This document shows, piece after piece, positions 60,076 to 64,000 of a stretch of DNA of 64,000 nt. Origin of the DNA: Actinoplanes solisilvae (GTDB lineage: Bacteria; Actinomycetota; Actinomycetes; Mycobacteriales; Micromonosporaceae); contig NZ_RJAC01000001.1 of NCBI RefSeq assembly GCF_003999975.1, positions 496,001 to 560,000 of the forward strand, in the 5' to 3' direction. A model generated the notes under the pieces. The model saw only the letters and a program-made list of their open reading frames with translations, was not told the origin of the DNA and ran no database searches. The translations under genes and the position numbers were made by a program. The stretch's first letter is position 1. The number at the start of each line of letters is the position of its first letter.

Positions 60076-60440
60076 GATGGTTCCTGGTCCGGGTGGTCGG
60101 CACCAGCATGACGCCCACCTTCGCCGACGGGGACCGCCTGCTGTTCCGGCGGACCGGCCGGGTCGCGGTGGCGGACTGCGTGGCGTTCGAGCCGCCCGAG
60201 ATGTTCCGCGGCGACGGCTCGGCCGGTCGTCCGCGCTGGCTGATCAAGCGGGTGGCGGCGCTGCCCGGTGACCCGCTCCCAGCCGCTTTCCGGGCCGCGA
60301 CCGGCCGGATCGAGCCGGCGGTGCCGCCCGGCCGCCTGGTCGTGCTGGGCGACAACCCGGAGAGCCTGGACTCCCGCCACTTCGGCTATCTCGATCTCGG
60401 GTCGGTGGCCGGGGTTTGCTGTCGTGCGCTCCCGCGCTGA
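60072..60440 (+). CDS. S26-family signal-peptidase-like protease
   Basis: A 122-residue protease. The catalytic Ser is in VVGTSMTPTFADGD and the Lys in WLIKRVAALPGD, with LVVLGDNPESLDSRHFG as the conserved box III/IV region. No clear TM anchor is seen except the short hydrophobic start. It most likely removes the precursor leader at the AGA site. The GTG at 60072 overlaps the ABC stop. Its 3' end lies in a 26-bp tandem repeat array. It is distinct from sodX. Confidence 0.88.
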   Translation: MRWFLVRVVGTSMTPTFADGDRLLFRRTGRVAVADCVAFEPPEMFRGDGSAGRPRWLIKRVAALPGDPLPAAFRAATGRIEPAVPPGRLVVLGDNPESLDSRHFGYLDLGSVAGVCCRALPR

Positions 60441-60529
60441 GCGAAACGGTGACGCTCCCGCGCTGAGCGAAACGGTGACGCCCCCGCGCTGAGCGAAACG
60501 GTGACGGTCAAGCCTGAGTGAAACGGTGA
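60427..60529. repeat. 26-bp tandem repeat array, four copies
   Basis: CGCTCCCGCGCTGAGCGAAA plus CGGTGA recurs at 60427, 60453 and 60479. A diverged fourth copy starts at 60505. The first copy contains the stop codon of the S26 peptidase. Each unit can form a small AGCG/CGCT stem. Confidence 0.9.
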
Positions 60530-60734
60530 CGCTCAAGCTTCGCGTCCCCCGCAGGGCGCAGCAGGGCCGCAGCGCGGCGCAGGTCGCCGAACAGGCAGCG
60601 CACAGCGCGGGCGTGGGTGCCTGAACCCGACCAGCCGCTGTCCTCGCCGTTGCTGGTCTGCATGGCCGCGTCCAGCAGCACCTGATCGGAGCTCGCTCGG
60701 AGCGAGCCGACCGTCAAGCGACCACGGAATACAC
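60530..60734. other. intergenic remainder with a possible decayed minus-strand reading frame
   Basis: A minus-strand frame here reads through QVLLDAAMQTSNGEDSGW and a Leu/Arg-rich stretch to a stop inside the repeat array. It has no credible start, and its upstream part is the tRNA terminator. It may be a gene fragment; I cannot identify it. Confidence 0.35.
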
Positions 60735-60768
60735 AAAGGCTCGCCACCCATTCGGGTGACGAGCCTTT
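60735..60768 (-). terminator. former terminator of the second tRNA-fMet, now cut off by the IS
   Basis: AAAGGCTCGCCACCC pairs with GGGTGACGAGCCTTT with one mismatch around ATTC. It would lie just past the tRNA 3' end but is now separated from it by the 1.37-kb insertion. Confidence 0.7.
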
Positions 60769-60782
60769 GACATGCACTTACT

Positions 60783-60797
60783 TTGTAGCGGGGACAG
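60783..60797. repeat. left 15-bp target duplication of the IS481-family element
   Basis: TTGTAGCGGGGACAG is identical to 62167-62181. It includes the last 12 bases of the tRNA-fMet gene. Confidence 0.9.
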
Positions 60798-60907
60798 TGT
60801 CCTGGCTCAGGACATCGGAATAGGGGTCTCGCGTCATCGGAATAGGTATGTCTCAGGACATCGGCATGGCGTCGTAGCCGTGCTGGGTCGCTGCGGCAGG
60901 GTGCGGC

Positions 60908-62113
60908 GTGTCCACACGTCGACTCGTCATCACCGCTGTCCTGGCCGGCGCGTCACAGGCTGAGACCGCCCGCACCTACGGCGTCTCCCAGGGCTGGATC
61001 AGCCGGCTCATGACCCGCTACCACGCCGAAGGCGAGGCGGCGTTCGAGCCCCGTTCCCGCGCCCCGAAGACCCGCCCCGCCGCCACCCCCGCCGCGACGG
61101 TCGAGCTCGTCCTGGCCTTACGCAAACAGCTCAGCGAGACGGGCCTGGACGCCGGCGCCGACACCATCGCCTGGCACCTGCACCACCACCACAACACCAC
61201 CGTGTCCCGGGCCACGATCAACCGGATCCTGACCCGCGCCGGCCAGGTCACCCCCGAACCCGCCAAGCGACCGAAAAGCTCCTACCTCCGCTTCGAAGCC
61301 GAGCAGCCCAACGAGACCTGGCAATCCGACTTCACCCACTACCGGCTCACCCGACCCGACCACCGGCCAGGCCCGGACACCGAGATCATCACCTGGCTCG
61401 ACGACCACTCCCGCTACGCCCTGCACGTCAGCGCCCACCCACGAATCACCGCACCGATCGTGCTCGCCACCTTCAAGAAGGCCGCTGACCAGCACGGACA
61501 TCCCGCATCCACACTCACCGACAACGGCATGGTCTACACCGTGCGCTACGCCAGCCGCCGCGGCGGAAGGACCGCACTCGAGACCGAACTGCGCCGGCTG
61601 GGCATCGTGCAAAAGAACTCCCGCCCGAACCACCCCACCACCTGCGGCAAAGTCGAACGCTTCCAGCAAACGATGAAAAAATGGCTCCGCGCCCAACCCC
61701 AGCAACCAGCCACCATCACCCAGCTGCAAGCCCTGATCGACGCCTTCACCGACGAGTACAACCACCGCCGGCCCCACCGATCACTACCGCACCGGGCCAC
61801 CCCCGCCACCACCTACCACGCCCGCCCGAAAGCTGTCCCCGGCACCGACCGCAGCAGCGACACCCACGACCGGGTCCGCCACGACACCATCAGCAAAACC
61901 GGCACCGTCACCCTGCGCGTCGCCGGCCGGCTCCGCCACCTCGGCATCGGCCGAACCTACGCCGGAACCTACGTCCTGCTACTCGTCCAAGACCTCAACG
62001 TCCGCGTCATCAACGCCGCCACCGGCGAACTCCTCCGCGAACTCACCATCGACCCCCGCCGCGACTACCAGCCCACCGGCCGACCACCCGGACCCACCCC
62101 AAAAGCAAAATAG
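60908..62113 (+). CDS. IS481-family transposase (DDE integrase-type)
   Basis: A 401-residue transposase. An N-terminal helix-turn-helix (AETARTYGVSQGWISRLMTRY) and linker lead to an rve integrase core: D in TWQSDFTHYRL, D in LTDNGMVYT and E in CGKVERFQQTMKKWL form the DDE triad. A C-terminal region continues with GTVTLRVAGRLRHLGIGR. Start GTG 60908. The frame is complete, so the element may be active. Confidence 0.95.
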   Translation: MSTRRLVITAVLAGASQAETARTYGVSQGWISRLMTRYHAEGEAAFEPRSRAPKTRPAATPAATVELVLALRKQLSETGLDAGADTIAWHLHHHHNTTVSRATINRILTRAGQVTPEPAKRPKSSYLRFEAEQPNETWQSDFTHYRLTRPDHRPGPDTEIITWLDDHSRYALHVSAHPRITAPIVLATFKKAADQHGHPASTLTDNGMVYTVRYASRRGGRTALETELRRLGIVQKNSRPNHPTTCGKVERFQQTMKKWLRAQPQQPATITQLQALIDAFTDEYNHRRPHRSLPHRATPATTYHARPKAVPGTDRSSDTHDRVRHDTISKTGTVTLRVAGRLRHLGIGRTYAGTYVLLLVQDLNVRVINAATGELLRELTIDPRRDYQPTGRPPGPTPKAK

Positions 62114-62142
62114 CCCGAACCTACAAAACGTAGGTTCGAGCT
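62111..62142. terminator. hairpin at the right end of the IS
   Basis: CGAACCTAC (62116-62124) pairs with GTAGGTTCG (62130-62138) around AAAAC, extended by TAGC/GCTA. It probably terminates the transposase transcript and may now also stop tRNA read-through on the minus strand. Confidence 0.75.
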
Positions 62143-62166
62143 ATGCCGATGTCCTGAGACATCACA

Positions 62167-62181
62167 TTGTAGCGGGGACAG
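62167..62181. repeat. right 15-bp target duplication, forming the tRNA 3' end
   Basis: This copy of TTGTAGCGGGGACAG supplies the intact 3' end of the downstream tRNA-fMet, so the tRNA sequence is unaltered. Confidence 0.9.
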
Positions 62182-62243
62182 GATTTGAACCTGCGACCTC
62201 TGGGTTATGAGCCCAGCGAGCTACCGAGCTGCTCCACCCCGCG
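62170..62243 (-). tRNA. tRNA-fMet (initiator, anticodon CAT), copy 2
   Basis: Identical over 74 nt to the copy at 52134-52207, with the same C1-U72 mismatch and GGG/CCC anticodon stem. The shared identity extends to 80 bases. The IS lies immediately downstream of its 3' end. Confidence 0.95.
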
Positions 62244-62282
62244 TCGCCTTGTAAAGACTAGCGCAGACCGCCTGCTAGCTGC

Positions 62283-62322
62283 AAAACGGGGTCCGGTGAC
62301 ACGCGAGTCACCGGACCCCGTT
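62283..62322 (-). terminator. intrinsic terminator of the UPF0182 gene
   Basis: AACGGGGTCCGGTGAC (62285-62300) pairs perfectly with GTCACCGGACCCCGTT (62307-62322) around a 6-base loop. On the minus strand TTTT follows. It lies 3 bases after the stop. Confidence 0.9.
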
Positions 62323-62325
62323 CGC

Positions 62326-64000
62326 TCAGCCGCTCGGTGTCGGCGACGGGTTGGCCGGGGCGGAGGGTGTTGCCGAGGCGCCCGGTGTGGGCGCGGCTCC
62401 CCCCGCCGCGTTCTGGGCGTTCTGGAAGTTGTCCATGGCCGTTTCCAGGGCCTTGAGCGCCTCGCCGTACTTGGCGAAGTCACCGGACTGCTGCGCCGCC
62501 TTGACGTTGGCGATCGCCGTGTCCAGCGCCGTCGCCGCCTGGGCCAGCTCACCCGTCAGGGCCGGTGGTGGCGCGTTGTTGTTGCCCGGGTTGTTGGTGC
62601 CGCTGTTGCTGCCCGGGTTGTTGGTGCCGGTCTGGGCGGCCTTGCCCTGCTGGACCAACTGTTCGAGGCCCTGCTTCAGGTTGTCGGCCAGCACCACGTA
62701 CGTGCCGCCGTCGCCGTAGGACATCAGGACCTTCTGCAGCAGCGGCGCCGCGTTCTCCTGGTTGCCGGTCTTCACGTAGACCGGTTCGACGTAGAGCACG
62801 CCACCCTCGACCGGCAGGGAGATCAGGTTGCCGTAGAGGACCTGCGACTGCGTGTTGTTGGAGAGCAGGGTGAGCTGCTGTCTCACCCCCGCGTTGTTGG
62901 TCATCTTCTGATGGACCTGGATGGGTCCGGGGATGACCGTCTGGTCCGGTAGTTCGAGGACCTCCAGCACCGGTTTGTTGTCCACGTATGACCCGGAGAT
63001 CAACGCGGCCAGGTTTTCCCGGTTGGCCGGCGTCACACCGGCCGTGAGCTGGAATCTGGTCTGTTCCTGCTCGGGCAGCTGGACGTTGAGATAGAACGGC
63101 GGCTGCTTCTGGTTGCTCGACGGCGCGTCCGGCGCGTTCGGGACCTGCCAGAAGTCTTGCCCCGAGAAGAACGCCTGCGGGTCGGTCACGTGGAACCGGG
63201 TGAGCAGGTTCCGCTGGACCTTGAACAGGTCCTGCGGGTAGCGGAAGTGCGCGGCGAGCGCGGCCGGGGTCTCCGACTTCGGGATGATCAGGTCACCGCC
63301 GAAGGCCTTGTTCCAAGCCTTGAGCACCGGGTCGTTCTCGTCGAACTCGTAGAGCTTGACGGTGCCGTCGTACGCGTCGACCGTCGCCTTCACCGAGTTG
63401 CGCATGTAGCTGACGTCGTCGCGGGCCAGAGCGAACTGCCCCTGGCCGGTGAGCTCGTCCTGCGTCTCGGTGGCCAGGTTGATCTTCTGGGCGTACGGGT
63501 AGGTCGCCGACGTGGTGTAGCCGTCGAGGATCCACGTGATGCGGCCGTTGACGACCGCCGGGTAGGGGTCGCCGTCGATGGTCAGGAACGGCGCGACCTT
63601 GGCCACCCGCTCGCGCGGCTCACGGACGTACATGAGTCGCGAGTCTTTGTTGACCGCGTCGGAGAGCAGGAAGTTGCTCTCGGTGTTCTTGATCGCGAAG
63701 ACGAGCCGCCGGAAGAACGACCCGATCTGGACACCACCCTCGCCGCTGTAGGTGTAGAGCTCCTCGGCGTTGTTGTTCTCTTCCTGCGGGCGGTCGAACT
63801 CGACCTTGCGGTCGTCGCTCTCCTGGCCGACGATCGCGTACTCGGTGGACTGCTCGCCGAAGTAGATGCGCGGCTGGTCGACCTTGATCTCTTCGGTCGG
63901 CGCGGAACAGCCCGGCGGGCGGTCGTCACCGAGGAAGCCCGACACGAAGTAGGGCAGGCCGCCGCAGACCACTTGGTTGGCGGGCGCGGCCACCAGGCCG
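62326..64000 (-). CDS. UPF0182 family membrane protein, C-terminal part
   Basis: The frame runs past the window end. The visible 558 residues are the large extracytoplasmic domain of UPF0182 (COG1615) proteins: VCGGLPYFVSGFL, QPRIYFGEQSTEYAIVG, NFLLSDAVNKDSRLMYVR, RITWILDGYTTSATYPYAQ, YMRNSVKATVDAYDG, FRYPQDLFKVQ and VYVEPVYVK-like text near its end. A low-complexity Asn/Gly linker and a final helix plus Pro/Ser/Ala tail follow. The N-terminal TM helices lie outside the window. Function is unknown. Confidence 0.93.
   Translation of the reverse strand, partial: GLVAAPANQVVCGGLPYFVSGFLGDDRPPGCSAPTEEIKVDQPRIYFGEQSTEYAIVGQESDDRKVEFDRPQEENNNAEELYTYSGEGGVQIGSFFRRLVFAIKNTESNFLLSDAVNKDSRLMYVREPRERVAKVAPFLTIDGDPYPAVVNGRITWILDGYTTSATYPYAQKINLATETQDELTGQGQFALARDDVSYMRNSVKATVDAYDGTVKLYEFDENDPVLKAWNKAFGGDLIIPKSETPAALAAHFRYPQDLFKVQRNLLTRFHVTDPQAFFSGQDFWQVPNAPDAPSSNQKQPPFYLNVQLPEQEQTRFQLTAGVTPANRENLAALISGSYVDNKPVLEVLELPDQTVIPGPIQVHQKMTNNAGVRQQLTLLSNNTQSQVLYGNLISLPVEGGVLYVEPVYVKTGNQENAAPLLQKVLMSYGDGGTYVVLADNLKQGLEQLVQQGKAAQTGTNNPGSNSGTNNPGNNNAPPPALTGELAQAATALDTAIANVKAAQQSGDFAKYGEALKALETAMDNFQNAQNAAGGAAPTPGASATPSAPANPSPTPSG

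Larger units (their letters stand above)
60798..62166. mobile_element. IS481-family insertion sequence, 1369 bp
   Basis: The ends are TGT...ACA. The first 24 bases and the reverse complement of the last 24 agree at about 20 positions, sharing CTCAGGACATCGG. TGTCTCAGGACATCGGCAT, identical to the right end, recurs at 60848 as a subterminal copy. A 15-bp direct repeat flanks the element, within the range of IS481 target duplications. It carries one transposase gene with intact catalytic residues. Confidence 0.9.

Noticed and set aside
1..64000. CRISPR array or rRNA operon
   Set aside because: No regularly spaced direct repeats with unique spacers and no rRNA-like conserved stretches were seen; the tandem repeats found are contiguous, without spacers.

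Overview
The window is high-GC (about 70 %), densely coded actinobacterial chromosome, most likely Actinoplanes or another Micromonosporaceae genus. Taxon-specific markers support this. They include a WhiB1-type WhiB next to a PdtaS-type kinase, nickel SOD with its maturation protease, the SigR/RsrA mycothiol redox switch, the 24-residue ribosomal protein bL37, MacS and AfsR/SARP regulators, DUF5709, UPF0182 and many GTG starts. There is no rRNA and no CRISPR array.

1-20 kb is mostly core genome. A truncated zinc-binding dehydrogenase and malic enzyme come first, then the divergent sodX/sodN pair, an ATP-binding regulator, a GntR repressor, a diacylglycerol-kinase-like enzyme and whiB1 with two CRP-like sites upstream. 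An assimilatory sulfate-reduction operon on the minus strand (sulfite reductase, zinc ribbon, cysH, chelatase) is preceded by an unannotated 28-codon leader peptide. pdtaS, a SIS-domain enzyme, a TPR protein, a biotinyl/lipoyl carrier, bL37, rsrA-sigR (with a perfect SigR-type promoter), a hydrolase, a second WhiB, an SRAP protein and aroA-rsgA follow.

20-35 kb: a TnpB element sits between rsgA and hisN. Downstream are a DMT-like membrane protein, several anti-sigma/STAS regulators, a MacS-type two-component system, secreted glucan/chitosan hydrolases (one GH16 copy lacks its catalytic motif), malQ with a small coupled antitoxin-family gene, and a spermidine-synthase-fold protein.

36-45 kb contains decay scars. 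There is an N-terminally truncated DUF5305 gene, and a divergent TetR/SDR pair in which one deletion removed both N-termini. A TerC protein, a pentapeptide-repeat protein, a lamin-tail protein and a large subtilisin also lie here.

45.5-52 kb holds one tightly coupled operon: STM4015, STM4014, STM4013, STM4012 and STM4011 family genes (LRR-like protein, ATP-grasp-like protein, sulfatase-fold hydrolase, two radical SAM enzymes), a small conserved protein and a DUF6745 protein. I know of no assigned function for this set.

52-62 kb lies between two identical initiator tRNA genes. It holds an M20 peptidase pseudogene, an AfsR-like regulator and a SARP. Next comes a compact cluster that looks like a dedicated system for a disulfide-rich secreted peptide: a 58-residue precursor with six Cys, a MauE-like membrane protein, a membrane-anchored CPAC thioredoxin-fold protein, an ABC exporter and an S26 peptidase. 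A triple 11-bp-period direct repeat typical of SARP operators precedes the precursor. An IS481-family element is inserted in the 3' end of the second tRNA-fMet gene, and its 15-bp target duplication restores the tRNA. The window ends inside a UPF0182 gene.
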